A stretch of 64,000 bases of DNA, taken from assembly GCF_001680005.1 (NCBI RefSeq), contig NC_033562.1, positions 124,001 to 188,000 of the forward strand, given 5' to 3'. The stretch's first letter is position 1; each line of letters starts with the position of its first letter. The notes under the pieces were generated by a model. The model saw only the letters and a list, made by a program, of their open reading frames with translations, had not been told where the DNA came from and did no database searches. Origin of the DNA: Plasmodium coatneyi (lineage: Eukaryota > Apicomplexa > Aconoidasida > Haemosporida > Plasmodiidae). The translations under genes were made by a program, and so were the position numbers. This document shows positions 1 through 10,791 of this stretch, one piece after another.

Positions 1-213
1 GTCGAGCAAAAGTCCGTTCGTTGGAACCATATTTGAATGAGTGAAATATTCCCCTTTGCATAATCCCCTGTTCGTAGCATTTTACGAACGAAAACTTTTT
101 TTTTCTCTCTGTACCCTTTTCAATTTTAATAAATGCCTCTTTAAGAAAGCGCCCCTTTTTTAAGGTGTTCCCATTTTTGTGTGCCTCTGCCCCGTCCCCC
201 TTCGTCGATCACC

Positions 214-1617
214 ATGCTGGGGCGAACACTCCGGAGGTACAGCTCGCTGAAGAGCCTCCCGAAGGAAATCCTGAACCAACCAATCACACGCGTGACCGAG
301 TTGCCCAACAAGCTGAAAATAGCCACCGTGAAGAGCACGTGTGAAGTTCCTACCATAGGCATCTGGATCAGTAGTGGCAGTAAGTATGAGAACAAACACA
401 ACAATGGGGTAGCTCACTTTCTGGAACACATGATATTTAAAGGGACAAACAAAAGAAACCGAATCCAACTAGAGAAGGAAATTGAAAACATGGGAGCACA
501 TCTAAATGCATATACAGCTAGAGAACAGACCAGTTACTACTGTCGGTGCTTTAAGGACGACATAAAGTGGTGCATAGAGCTGTTAAGTGACATCCTATCG
601 AACAGTATTTTCGATGAGAACCTTATTAACATGGAAAAGCATGTCATCCTTAGAGAGATGGAAGAAGTGGAAAAGTCCAAGGATGAAGTCATTTTCGACA
701 AGCTACACATGACCGCCTTTCGGGATCACCCCCTAGGGTACACAATTCTCGGACCAGTAGAAAATATAAAAAATATGAATCGACAGAGCATCATAAATTA
801 CATCAATACGAACTACACGTCTGACAGGATGGTTCTCTGTGCAGTGGGTGACGTGGAGCATGAACAGGTTGTAAAATTGGCTGAGCAGCATTTCAGCCAT
901 TTAAAGCCTCAATCTACTAACGTAGGTTCTACATCTAATATAGATAATGTAAAACCGTACTTTTGTGGGTCCGAAATTATCATGAGAGATGACGATTCAG
1001 GACCTAGTGCACATGTAGCTGTAGCCTTCGAAGGAGTGGACTGGAAGTCTCCCGATTCCATCACCTTCATGTTAATGCAGTGCATCATTGGTACTTACAA
1101 AAAAAGTGAAGAAGGTATCCTCCCGGGAAAACTTTCGGCCAACAGAACCGTCAACAATATTTGCAACAAAATGACCATCGGTTGTGCAGACTATTTTTCT
1201 GCATTCAACACCTGCTACAACAATACGGGATTGTTTGGGTTCTATGTACAATGTGATGAGCTAGCTGTAGAACATGCTTTGGGAGAACTCATGTTTGGAG
1301 TTACTTCCCTCAGTTATAGCATAACAGATGAAGAAGTCGAACTAGCCAAAATACAACTAAAGACGCAACTCATTAATATGTTCGAATCGTCATCCACCCT
1401 GGCAGAAGAAGTGTCCAGGCAGATTCTCGTATACGGAAGAAACATCCCCCTAGCAGAGTTCCTACTCAGGTTAGACAAAATCGACACGGAAGAAGTGAAA
1501 CGCGTTGCTTGGAAACATCTGCATGACAGGGAGATAGCCGTTGCCGCCATGGGCGCACTGCACGGCATGCCCCAATACTACGACCTCAGGCAGAAGACCT
1601 TCTGGCTGAGGTACTAG
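214..1617 (+). CDS. MPP-beta: Mitochondrial-processing peptidase, beta subunit
   Basis: Single-exon 467-residue protein of the M16 zinc metallopeptidase family. With MPP-alpha it removes presequences from proteins imported into the mitochondrial matrix; in many eukaryotes it also sits in complex III. The inverted zinc motif HFLEH (residues 68-72) is intact and is followed by the typical FKGT and the downstream acidic helix containing the third metal-ligand glutamate, which marks this as the catalytic beta subunit rather than alpha. The N terminus (LGRTLRRYSSLKS) is basic and hydroxylated like a mitochondrial presequence. I chose ATG 214 because it gives this leader; the frame is open upstream only to a non-ATG codon at 181. 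Length matches the family. The 213 bases upstream are T-rich promoter or leader sequence. Confidence 0.96.
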   Translation: MLGRTLRRYSSLKSLPKEILNQPITRVTELPNKLKIATVKSTCEVPTIGIWISSGSKYENKHNNGVAHFLEHMIFKGTNKRNRIQLEKEIENMGAHLNAYTAREQTSYYCRCFKDDIKWCIELLSDILSNSIFDENLINMEKHVILREMEEVEKSKDEVIFDKLHMTAFRDHPLGYTILGPVENIKNMNRQSIINYINTNYTSDRMVLCAVGDVEHEQVVKLAEQHFSHLKPQSTNVGSTSNIDNVKPYFCGSEIIMRDDDSGPSAHVAVAFEGVDWKSPDSITFMLMQCIIGTYKKSEEGILPGKLSANRTVNNICNKMTIGCADYFSAFNTCYNNTGLFGFYVQCDELAVEHALGELMFGVTSLSYSITDEEVELAKIQLKTQLINMFESSSTLAEEVSRQILVYGRNIPLAEFLLRLDKIDTEEVKRVAWKHLHDREIAVAAMGALHGMPQYYDLRQKTFWLRY

Positions 1618-2319
1618 TGCGGGGAAGGCTCATCTGTGCAGGAGTGCCGCCATATGTTCGGCCCTGTACCTACTTGAACCCACGTGCATCTCTCCTTTAT
1701 ACGCCGCGTGGCAGCCGACCAACCGGTCAACCACGGACATGCATTCATGCAACGCAGGCGTACGATCGAACGTATGCTAACGCGTAGATGTTTACATACC
1801 TAATGTGCAACGCTAAATGTAACAAACGAGAGGAACCCAACACGCTGCTGAATGGGGACGCTCCTCCCAAGGTATCCCATTCCCATAAACAAATAAAGGT
1901 CCATTCGAAAAAGGTTATTCCCCTTTTCACATTCATTCTTGCCATCCCGTAGGAGATGGTCACACCACCCAAATGGGTAACTGCGAAACGGGAAAAGGTA
2001 CTCGGTTCGTCCCTACTTAGTTTACCAATCTGGAACAAACTCCATCTCCCTCCCCTATTCATACTCTAACGTAACGGCCCAGTTGACCAAACAAAGAAAC
2101 GTTCTCACAATTATCCTTGTACCTGGCAGAGAATGCCTAACGGGCGAGTCTCCCTATTCGCATGCTACACGTGTGTACCTCCTCCAAAAAGGTGGAAACT
2201 CCTCATGGGCGGTTAAGAGGAAAATGAATTGTTACGATGAGCAAGTGACACATCCAAGGGAAGGTCTCCTCAATAGAACGCGCTCAAAACAATATCGGAG
2301 AAGCAGGAAAATGGGAAGG

Positions 2320-2353
<34 letters not shown>

Positions 2354-2838
2354 AGGAGAAATCTCCAAGCGTGCCGCGCAAGGTACACGCGGAAATATAA
2401 TTTCAAATTAAAGAAAAAAAAAAAAACGCAACTTGGTTAGAAGGACACGCAAGCTCTTTACAGCTTTTTCCCAGTTTCCTTTTTCATTTTCCCGACCAAT
2501 GCGGAGGGAACAATGCTCCCCCTGCTGGTAGGCTAATTTACACGCACAAGCCGCACCACGCAGTGTGTACACGTAGGGAAGTTAACATACTTGTGCACTG
2601 TTGAGCTGTGCGGGGAGACGCCACGAGGGAGCCACCCAATCGGACAAACCAAACGGGTGAAAAAAAAGAATAGCGCAAAAAAAAAATTTATAAATAAAAG
2701 AAGATCAAAGGGAAGCCCCAATTTGAGGACACAACTGAACCCAAGTGATGATCAAATGGGGGAAGTAAACCAACCACACGATAAATGCTGTCCCCCCATA
2801 TTTTCCCCACCGGAGTAAGCTAAACGCGGTTGGTAAAA
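1618..2838. other. Intergenic region between MPP-beta and the GCP3-like gene
   Basis: About 1.2 kb with no supportable gene. It serves as the 3' flank of MPP-beta and the 5' flank of the downstream gene. It holds a 29-base poly-A run (2320-2348) and a shorter one near 2415. Short open frames here lack family resemblance and have shadow-like composition. Confidence 0.7.
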
Positions 2839-5800
2839 ATGAGCCTGAGCCCTAGTGGCAGCGGTGCCAACGCGCCAAGTTACGCCGGTCATGCCGGTCA
2901 CCCAGGCCACCCAAGCCTTGCCAACCATGCCATCCACCCTAACCAGGGCAGCCTCGATCCCACCAACACCCACGTGTACAGGGAGGCGCTCCCCGGAAGA
3001 ACCCCCCTCAATGCGGATCTGGACAGTAAAAAAAAGGAGGAGCAGTTTAAGAGTATTACCCACTTTGCCAAGTACCTCTTCTTCATCGCGAAAAAAATTG
3101 CCTACGAGGATAACCACGGGTTCAGAGGAACCACCACGCACCAAAATACAAACGACGAATTGAAGAAGGCACTTGTGAAACACCTGATCTATAAGCTGAA
3201 CAAAATTCTCTCCTCACTCATAAACTTCAACGTCCTCCAATACAATGAAAACGTTAATGTAAAACAGGAGGTGGAATACCTGTGTCTAAAAAACAGTAAC
3301 ATCACTCTTAACAAGATAAGATTAATGTTAAGCAAATTGGAAAACAGTGGGACCAACTACAGATACGTCTTGTATATCCTGTTGAAGCTGCATAGCTTCG
3401 ATGAACAGAATGGTGTGCAGGGTTCCTCTGTATTTGTCGGTCAGGCCTCCCCCCCAGGTGGGGACAACCCTTCCGTAGCAAATGCCGTGAGAAATGTGAA
3501 CCCCTCTCAGGGGACAATACAACCTGAGAGACGCGAAAACGGCTCCCCCCCCGAGGGAGACAGTCATAGGTATGCCCACAACAGGGTACCTACAAACGTG
3601 GGTGTAAGTCAAAGAAAGGAAGACCCCTACAAGGAGGAACAGGGATCCAAGTTGGTAGACACAAACGGGGGGAGGCTGCAACAGCAAAGTGGGCATGATG
3701 GGAAGAGGTACTTCCAGGCCACACAGGATCGGAACAGGCACCTCCAACCCACCCCCCCAGAGGGACAACCGCACAATCAACGCACGCAAGATGGAGGCCA
3801 GTTCAGGCTGTCCATTCAGGGACAACCCGGTCGGAGTGACCCCCGTAGTGACCCCCCTCGTGACCCCCTCTGCGAAAAAAACTTCATAAACAAGAGCCTC
3901 TACGCAACGATCATTCTAAACAACAAATTTAACAACCTAGACGTGGAGGAAACCCTACTCATGAAGGATCTGATCTACCCCCTGCAAGGAATGAGTGGCC
4001 AGTACATAAAGTATGACAAGGCAGACCGTTGCTTCTATGTCTGCAACCGGAAAGTCAGTATCGGTATGCACCACCTGGTGAACAATATAAGTAGTGTGGG
4101 TCTACACTTCCGACGGATTAAGAAGATTGTTGGCGTTTCCGCTTCAGAGGGAGGTGCCACAGGGGAGGACGCTCACAGTGATGCAGACGATTGGGGGGAC
4201 CTCACCGATGGGGGGGACAACAACCACCACCACGATCCAGACGAAAGGCGCCATTCTAACCAACCCCGCAGGAAAGGCAGTCTAGTCATCGACGCGCTGC
4301 ACCAAATAGTACGCGAATACATCAACGAATATTACAAGCTACTCTCCTACCTTGAAAGTGACATAAACGAACACATCCATAAAAATACAGTCTACGTCGG
4401 GGTTAAGAAATTACAGCTGCGTCTGCAAGAATCGTATAAGATAATGCGGGTTCTAACAAACGTCGTGGATGAGTCCCGCAGAAGCACCGGTTGCAACTTT
4501 CTCTCCTTCCTCTACTCAAAGTCCCAAACGTACGATTATGAAGAGCAGAAAATATACCGAGCAATTCTACAGAGGTGTCTAAAGCCAATAAACGCTATTC
4601 TAAAACAATGGGTAGATAACGGTACGTTGAAGGATAAGTACCACGAAACGTTCATCTCGACGAATAAGAACGTCCCATCGGAGAAGGTATGGTGTTACAA
4701 ATTCTGCCTGAACAGCAATAACATTCCTCTTTTTTTAAGTGTCAGTACGGCGAAACGGATTCTCCTGACTGGGAAAAGCGTGCACCTGCTGAACACCTTC
4801 GGGGGGGAAGGCACCCACTTCGACGAACCAACCGGGAAGACGAATCCACACCAACAGTCGGAAAGGAACCAGTCGGCCAACCAACTTCCCCACAGAATGG
4901 ATCTGCACAATATGCCGACAGATGAATCACCCCCGCCAGGCGAAGTGGACGTATTTTCCATTCGTGATGTGAACACCTACGTGGAAAACATCGATCGGTA
5001 TGTAAAGAAGCTTTGCATGCGAAAGAACAAGCGGCTGATTGCCATGCTGGTGAACAAATACGGGCTGTATGAGCACTTCAAGGCGTTCCGGCACTTCCTC
5101 CTTCTCGTGGATGGAGATTTCTTCGAAACGATATTCGATAACATGAAAACGGACCTATACATGGATGCAGAGGAGCTCAAACGGCACTACCTAAACAGTA
5201 AGTTGGACCTCTGCATAAAGTCCTCCTCCTTATTCACCTCCAATCAGAGAATTCTTAACAAATTAATACTTGATAAGTTCCAAGTAAAGAGAGGAGACAT
5301 CGGGTGGGACGTCCTCGTCTTTGACTTCCTAGTCGAAAAACCGTTAGACATTATTTTCACGCAAAGAGTGAGGAGCATCTACAAGACCATTAATGTTCTC
5401 CTAATAAAGCTAAAAAAAATACACTACGAATTGGCAAACATCTGGTATCTATTCACCCACTTATTTAAAATTATGAGCGTAGTTTGTTACAACAATGTGT
5501 TCATTTATTGCAATATAATGCGGAATGAGATGTTCCACTTCATCCAGAACCTACTCTCCTACTTCTACTACGACGTCATCGATATGAACTGGAGGGAATT
5601 CAAGAACGTCATATTCAACTGCAATGACTTGGACCGACTAATACATGAGCACTACCAGTATATAAGTCAGATACAGTTCGACCTCTTTCTTGGGAACACC
5701 GTGGATGGTGGGGGGGTACAAAATCATCCTATCCCCCCCTCGTCTGTATCTTCTTCGACTTCATCGATCCTTTCAGATGTGGACTCCACTTCGGATGGCT

Positions 5801-6489
5801 ACTTGAACAGCTCGTTCGGATCCCCACCCCCTGGAGGTGCAACTGACTTTGTCTATGCGCCTTCACATTTGGGTGAACCATCTGGCAAGTTCGTTCCCCT
5901 TCCTGGGGGAATTCCCCACCCGTCTAGCAAAAACGCCGAAGCGAGTTATTACACAGATGCAGTTCCCCAGACGGGTTCAACAAACAATAGAACCCACAAC
6001 GTGGATAGCGAAACGCATCTCTGCATGTATAGAATCCTGGATATCATAACTCGCTTTATCAATCTCACCAGTGCGCTCATCTCTTCCGTCTGTGAAGGCT
6101 ACTCAGAGATAAAACAACTCACAGATACCAAGAAGGATGACAGAACCCATACAGACAACGACATTGACTACGTCAACAATTTTATTAACACTAAGATCAT
6201 TGGAGAGAAGACCATTCGGGACCTTAAGGTCCTCCTCAAATATTACAGAAACTACATCTACAAGTTTATTTGTCTCCTCCTAAGTGACAACAAGTCCCTC
6301 TGTGCACACTCCCGTGTCTCCAAACGGGACAAACTAAACTCCCACCGCCTCCTCGCCGCCCGCCTCGATTTCAACCTCTACTACGTCAACATTTCCAAAC
6401 TCATGGATGGCGCCTCCCCCAAGCTGAACATCTCCAACCAGATTAAGATGATCAACCGGGGGCAGCCCACTAAGCCGCAAATCGGATAA
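2839..6489 (+). CDS. Gamma-tubulin complex component, GCP3/Spc98-like
   Basis: Single-exon protein of 1216 residues. The segment near residue 377 (LIYPLQGMSGQYIKY) followed by a leucine-rich helical stretch matches the N-terminal GRIP1 part of gamma-tubulin complex proteins. Residues from about 752 (LLLVDGDFFETIF), including GDIGWDVLVFDF, IIFTQRVRSIYK and the MFHFIQNLLSYFYYDVI helix, match the C-terminal GRIP2 domain that binds gamma-tubulin. The GDxGWD and FT motifs resemble GCP3/Spc98 most. In Plasmodium such proteins act at the nuclear-envelope centriolar plaque to nucleate spindle microtubules. Family members are usually 700-900 residues; the excess is low-complexity insertions (residues about 195-345 and 955-1050). 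ATG 2839 is the first ATG of the frame. Assignment to GCP3 rather than GCP2 is by motif only. Confidence 0.85.
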   Translation: MSLSPSGSGANAPSYAGHAGHPGHPSLANHAIHPNQGSLDPTNTHVYREALPGRTPLNADLDSKKKEEQFKSITHFAKYLFFIAKKIAYEDNHGFRGTTTHQNTNDELKKALVKHLIYKLNKILSSLINFNVLQYNENVNVKQEVEYLCLKNSNITLNKIRLMLSKLENSGTNYRYVLYILLKLHSFDEQNGVQGSSVFVGQASPPGGDNPSVANAVRNVNPSQGTIQPERRENGSPPEGDSHRYAHNRVPTNVGVSQRKEDPYKEEQGSKLVDTNGGRLQQQSGHDGKRYFQATQDRNRHLQPTPPEGQPHNQRTQDGGQFRLSIQGQPGRSDPRSDPPRDPLCEKNFINKSLYATIILNNKFNNLDVEETLLMKDLIYPLQGMSGQYIKYDKADRCFYVCNRKVSIGMHHLVNNISSVGLHFRRIKKIVGVSASEGGATGEDAHSDADDWGDLTDGGDNNHHHDPDERRHSNQPRRKGSLVIDALHQIVREYINEYYKLLSYLESDINEHIHKNTVYVGVKKLQLRLQESYKIMRVLTNVVDESRRSTGCNFLSFLYSKSQTYDYEEQKIYRAILQRCLKPINAILKQWVDNGTLKDKYHETFISTNKNVPSEKVWCYKFCLNSNNIPLFLSVSTAKRILLTGKSVHLLNTFGGEGTHFDEPTGKTNPHQQSERNQSANQLPHRMDLHNMPTDESPPPGEVDVFSIRDVNTYVENIDRYVKKLCMRKNKRLIAMLVNKYGLYEHFKAFRHFLLLVDGDFFETIFDNMKTDLYMDAEELKRHYLNSKLDLCIKSSSLFTSNQRILNKLILDKFQVKRGDIGWDVLVFDFLVEKPLDIIFTQRVRSIYKTINVLLIKLKKIHYELANIWYLFTHLFKIMSVVCYNNVFIYCNIMRNEMFHFIQNLLSYFYYDVIDMNWREFKNVIFNCNDLDRLIHEHYQYISQIQFDLFLGNTVDGGGVQNHPIPPSSVSSSTSSILSDVDSTSDGYLNSSFGSPPPGGATDFVYAPSHLGEPSGKFVPLPGGIPHPSSKNAEASYYTDAVPQTGSTNNRTHNVDSETHLCMYRILDIITRFINLTSALISSVCEGYSEIKQLTDTKKDDRTHTDNDIDYVNNFINTKIIGEKTIRDLKVLLKYYRNYIYKFICLLLSDNKSLCAHSRVSKRDKLNSHRLLAARLDFNLYYVNISKLMDGASPKLNISNQIKMINRGQPTKPQIG

Positions 6490-6591
6490 GCAGCTAACCG
6501 GATAACCAGTTAAGAAGTTACTAGGTTACTAAGTTACTACGTTACTATGTTAAGAAGTGTACAAATGCAGGGTGCAAATCCGGGGCTGATG

Positions 6592-7518
6592 CTACATGCC
6601 CCCCGGACGGAGCAGCGAAAGCAACTTGGCCTCCTCCCTCACGTTTAGTGGGTAGCCCTCTGCATTTTTACGCACCCGGGGGAGGGTTCCAACATGGGTA
6701 GTCCCAACGGAAGCAGCACCGATGGAAGCAGCACCCATGGAAGCAGCACCGATGGAGGACGCGTGGCCCACTCCGGGGCGCTCTCCTGAACCCCTCTGAC
6801 CAAACGCCGAAACGTTCAAATTGTTGTAGTCGTAGTGGTACAGCACATCGACGTCCTCCTTGGCGGGTTCACTCGTCTGGGCACATGGGTACCTCGGAAT
6901 ACGCAACGGAGAAAGCATCCTATGTTGAACGAGAAAGGAGAGCAAATTCTTCTCCTTAAAATAGATTCTAATAAAGTTCCCACGTGTTCGAATGGGTCCA
7001 ATTTCGTGGAGGGACACAATGATCTGTTTTTTCATCCCCTGTGTGGTCATGAATGTGAAGGGGTACAGGAGCAGGTGTCTGTTCTTTACATCCAACACTG
7101 CCCTCAATATAACTGAGTTGCATGAGTAAAGCTGGAACGTATAGAACGCCAGCAATCCACAGGAGAGGAGGTAACCATACAAACTTGTCACCACGTCGAA
7201 CTCAATTAAACAGATGCACATCGATGAGAGCAACACTCCTCCGATGAGGTACTTGTGTATCTTCTTTTTCATTTTCTCTCCTTCACATTTTTCTACATCC
7301 AGAAGAACCACTTTCGAATTGTCTCTCCCTTGGCCATACCGTTTAATGTTTAGTAAGTTGCCTTGTTCCTTCCTGTTGTGGGTGAAGAACACGTGGATCT
7401 CTCTTCGGTTGATTGCATGACGGGTCAGTTTATCACAAGGGTATCCTGTACTGCTTGTATGCAGTGGAGCGAACCACCGCTTCGTTGCCCCACGCTGTGT
7501 TAGGCGGTTCATTCTCAT
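6592..7518 (-). CDS. Conserved two-TM membrane protein, possibly mitochondrial
   Basis: Single-exon protein of 308 residues whose function I do not recognise. The N terminus is rich in Arg, Thr and Ser with few acids, which would suit a mitochondrial presequence. Residues about 88-135 form two hydrophobic segments separated by a short polar link, followed by a soluble region of beta-strand character (LLLYPFTFMTTQG, FIRIYFKEKN). This hairpin-plus-soluble-tail layout recalls the TMEM70/TMEM186/TMEM223 group of inner-membrane proteins, but that is an architectural comparison only. A short tandem repeat near 6706-6760 encodes GAAS(M/I/V)-type units. A second ATG lies two codons downstream of the first. 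It is transcribed convergently with the GCP3-like gene, whose stop is only about 100 bp away. Confidence 0.7.
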   Translation of the reverse strand: MRMNRLTQRGATKRWFAPLHTSSTGYPCDKLTRHAINRREIHVFFTHNRKEQGNLLNIKRYGQGRDNSKVVLLDVEKCEGEKMKKKIHKYLIGGVLLSSMCICLIEFDVVTSLYGYLLSCGLLAFYTFQLYSCNSVILRAVLDVKNRHLLLYPFTFMTTQGMKKQIIVSLHEIGPIRTRGNFIRIYFKEKNLLSFLVQHRMLSPLRIPRYPCAQTSEPAKEDVDVLYHYDYNNLNVSAFGQRGSGERPGVGHASSIGAASMGAASIGAASVGTTHVGTLPRVRKNAEGYPLNVREEAKLLSLLRPGGM

Positions 7519-7802
7519 TTGGCACGTGTGTACATCGTTCGGGGGGGGTTCTTCCTATCTTCAGTTACTTGCGCGGTGACACTTGGGAAGTCCCCCTTTT
7601 TACCCGCTAATAATCCATTTTGGTTCCCTCGTTACTGCGCTAAACATCCATTTTTTTTTTTTTTTTTTTTTTTCTGTTCATACGTTTTTTTTTTTGTTCA
7701 TATTTTTTTTTTCTTAATCGATTGCTTTTCCCGGGGGTAAGCAGCAACAGGCCAGCCAAATGGCCCCGCTGCTTCGTCACAATGACGCTACGCCGCACCT
7801 AT

Positions 7803-10280
7803 TCACCAGCTGAACCTACGCGCAAGAACAAACGTGCAGAGGACCACTACAACCGACGTGAGTGCCGACACGCACAACACGTATAAGTAACTGTCAGCCC
7901 CGCGTGGCACCGAATAAACGTAAACCACATCCACGTAGTAATCTGCCCCCCCCTCGGAGGCATCTCCATTCGGGGGGGGCCATCTCAACATCTCTACATC
8001 ATTCGCTGCGGCCACGTGTTGCCAAGGTGGATCCCCCTTGAGGACCTCATTGTAAATTATCCTCTTGCTCATAATCCTTTCGGAGTTTATTGTCCTGGCG
8101 AGGGAGTACGTGGCTAACGTCTCGGGGGGCTCCTCTCTTTTGCGGCCGATTCTACTTGGTCCACCTCCGCTCGGTTGTGCATTGCCCGGTTGTACATTGT
8201 CCTGTTGTGTATTGTCCTGTTGTGCATTGCCCCGTTCCGCATGATCCACCCTTCGGGGGGATAACACCTGCACGAAGGACACCTCACTCAGGAAGAGAAA
8301 AAAGTCCCTCGTGTGGACGCTTAGCATATCATCCCCCCCGTTAAAATAAACGTGTGTAGCATCTGCATACAGAGTGGCATTCCTCCTATGGTGACTTGTA
8401 GTGGAACTCTCCTCCCCATCTGTACACTTTAGGAACACCTTCGCGTTGGATAACATAACGGCATCGTAATCCGTGCAGGTGTTATCCCCAGAAGTGGGGG
8501 GAGTCTTTACCCCCGTGAAGTGAACTCCCTTTTTTGAGATGCTCCTCTTTAGCTGTTCTCCCTTATCACAGGGGGCAAAATACCTGCTACCAATCTGTAC
8601 GTCGAAGGAGAAGGCAGCGCATTGTTGGTGGGACGACCCCTTCGTTGTTGTATCTTCCCCTGTGGTGGGTAGAGTCACCACATTTGGTGCATCCCCCTGT
8701 CCCTTCTCAGGTGACAGAGTTTCTGTAGCGAACCCACCCAGTGTGAACCCGCCAGATGAGGGTCCCCCCTGTGATAAACTCACTCTATACTTCGTCACAG
8801 CGGGGGGGGACACACTCTTGTAAGTTTCTATGTCTGCAAAGGATGCAGTCATGTGGGGGATTGCCAGTCTCTCCTTGTCCAACACAACGCCGTTCGGGTG
8901 TAGATCCAGTACAATGGCGCTGCAGTTGCGTAGAATGGATGCATCCCAAGCAGCCTCATCGCAGACCACCCGCACCGTCACCCTGCAGTCACGCTTCATA
9001 CCTTCCCCCTTGAACTCCTTCTCGATGATAAGGTTAGCCACCTTCCTTTGGCATACCAGCTGGTTGGCGCCCTCCTTATACATAACATAATCACTTGCTA
9101 AATAGAGGTGGTCCCGAAACAGGGTGGGCATATAAACAACTCTGTCCTCCACCCCGATGGTGTAACTTCGTCTGGCCTTTTCGTAAGATGTGTTGCTATT
9201 TATCAGTCTGTCTGCTCTCCCCATCTGCGAAAACAAATAGGACAGAAGAAACACTCCCCTTTTGAGCCCCTCCACGTAAGTAACGTTCTCGTAACGCACT
9301 TCCTCCTTGAGCCTCCTCGAATGAGCATATATTGTCTTATTCAAAAAGGAGTTGGTAAAAAATGTCCCACCTTTAACGTCCTCACAGTGGAATTTATCCA
9401 GAAGGAACGACAAGTGGTCGACGCAGTTATTGTTCCGTGCATGCATTTCCAACGACACGGTGAACACCTCTTTGGTGAGTCCCCTTTTCAACTCATCCTT
9501 CTGCCTATGATTCTCTCCTGAGGACACCCCCTTCTCTACCTTCATCACTGTCATACTTTTAACGCACAAATTACGCACCACCCTGTGATGTAAAAGGAAG
9601 GAAAGTAAAACAGCCACTCGTTTGTCTTTCCTTCTGAGCCTTTCATGGTACAGCTCCTTCAAGTGGTCCTCAAAGTTCGTCTCTAATAAGTCCACTCTAG
9701 ATAAGTAGATAATCCCCCAAATGTCCTCTCCACCTACGTGTGGTGGATCCTTTTCCCTGTTTAAACTGCTGGTCTTGCTTTTCCATTCAAGTGGTTTCCC
9801 TTCGTGGGGGTGATGGGGGTGTCCTCCCTCCAGTCTGCTTTCATCATCCCAGTCGAGTAAAACGTAATTGTGGGATAGGCAATGTTTGTTCACCTTCAGC
9901 AACCCCCCCTTAGGGAAGTGACTGAGGGGGAAGGAGCACCCTCTGTAGGTATGCTCAAGGGTATCACTACGCACATAGAGTGGGTTGGCGTTTTTCATTA
10001 ACTGGACGATGTGTCTCTCCTTGGTGGTGCTCCCTGGGTGAAATGCTTTTCTTCCCCTGTGCTGATACACCTTGTGCAGGAAGTGCCTCATCACCTTTTC
10101 CTTGCTCTTTCTATAATTTTCTCTCCTCCCTTTAATAAGTGCAGTCAGTCCATTGAAGTGTTCACTTGCTTCGTACACTCCTCCACTGCTTTTCTTGTAA
10201 ATGATATAATAGGGGGGCTGATCTGTCACCACATCGTATTCCCTATGCGTGAAGATCCCCTCGCAGCGTAGCTTCTTCAT
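7803..10280 (-). CDS. PIGX: PIG-X/PBN1-like subunit of GPI mannosyltransferase I
   Basis: About 825-residue protein from the first ATG (10280). Three scattered blocks match the PIG-X/PBN1 family, which stabilises the ER enzyme PIG-M that adds the first mannose to GPI precursors: a GMKRDCRVTVRV...CSAIVLDLHPNGVVLDKERL block with DIETYKSVSPP behind it; VQIGSRYFAP, the position of the family's HxRYHxP-like strand; and VYSVPRGADSYLYV followed by a single C-terminal TM helix ending in ARRFSW. These give a lumenal domain and type I topology. The protein is three to four times longer than human PIG-X because of a parasite N-terminal extension and loops. The family has a signal peptide, but none is visible after ATG 10280, so a further 5' exon may exist between 10281 and about 10500. 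GPI anchors are abundant on Plasmodium surface proteins, so a full pathway is expected. Confidence 0.68.
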   Translation of the reverse strand: MKKLRCEGIFTHREYDVVTDQPPYYIIYKKSSGGVYEASEHFNGLTALIKGRRENYRKSKEKVMRHFLHKVYQHRGRKAFHPGSTTKERHIVQLMKNANPLYVRSDTLEHTYRGCSFPLSHFPKGGLLKVNKHCLSHNYVLLDWDDESRLEGGHPHHPHEGKPLEWKSKTSSLNREKDPPHVGGEDIWGIIYLSRVDLLETNFEDHLKELYHERLRRKDKRVAVLLSFLLHHRVVRNLCVKSMTVMKVEKGVSSGENHRQKDELKRGLTKEVFTVSLEMHARNNNCVDHLSFLLDKFHCEDVKGGTFFTNSFLNKTIYAHSRRLKEEVRYENVTYVEGLKRGVFLLSYLFSQMGRADRLINSNTSYEKARRSYTIGVEDRVVYMPTLFRDHLYLASDYVMYKEGANQLVCQRKVANLIIEKEFKGEGMKRDCRVTVRVVCDEAAWDASILRNCSAIVLDLHPNGVVLDKERLAIPHMTASFADIETYKSVSPPAVTKYRVSLSQGGPSSGGFTLGGFATETLSPEKGQGDAPNVVTLPTTGEDTTTKGSSHQQCAAFSFDVQIGSRYFAPCDKGEQLKRSISKKGVHFTGVKTPPTSGDNTCTDYDAVMLSNAKVFLKCTDGEESSTTSHHRRNATLYADATHVYFNGGDDMLSVHTRDFFLFLSEVSFVQVLSPRRVDHAERGNAQQDNTQQDNVQPGNAQPSGGGPSRIGRKREEPPETLATYSLARTINSERIMSKRIIYNEVLKGDPPWQHVAAANDVEMLRWPPPNGDASEGGADYYVDVVYVYSVPRGADSYLYVLCVSALTSVVVVLCTFVLARRFSW

Positions 10281-10760
10281 CCTGGCGTATGTCTTTTGTG
10301 TAAACCGAGAAGGAGTGCTGCCAAGCTGCGATGGAGTCGTCTGCAAACTGTTCCGCTGTGCGGACTTGTGCCCTCATGCACGCCAAGAAAGGGTGGTATT
10401 TGTACTCTCCGTTTGGTTGCCCCGTTTGGATGCCGCTCCCACCAAAGCGTTCATAAAGGGCTGCCCACATGAACCCCCAAAGCCTCCTCACATTTGAAGT
10501 TGTTACTCTTTCTGTCCTTCCTAGGCACTGCTCTTTCCCCCCTCCCGATAGTAAGGCGATGCAAAATTGGTCTCCCCCAAAGGGCTGGTCAATCTAAATC
10601 CATGTGCGAGAGGGGGAGAGGATGTTGTGTAGATATGCATTCGCACGGGCATACACTCATGTGCAAAGTGCAAGCGCAAGTGCAAGTGGGAAGATCCCTC
10701 CGATTGTGTGTCGACCCATGCGTACTTCCCCCTCTCGCTTTCGCTTGTTCTCTCCATGTT

Positions 10761-10791
<31 letters not shown>

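Noticed and set aside
10243..10497. Minus-strand open frame starting MRRLWGFMWAALYERFGG as an N-terminal exon of the PIG-X-like gene
   Set aside because: It is in a different frame from the PIG-X coding block and no convincing donor/acceptor pair connecting the two was found, although a missed exon cannot be excluded.
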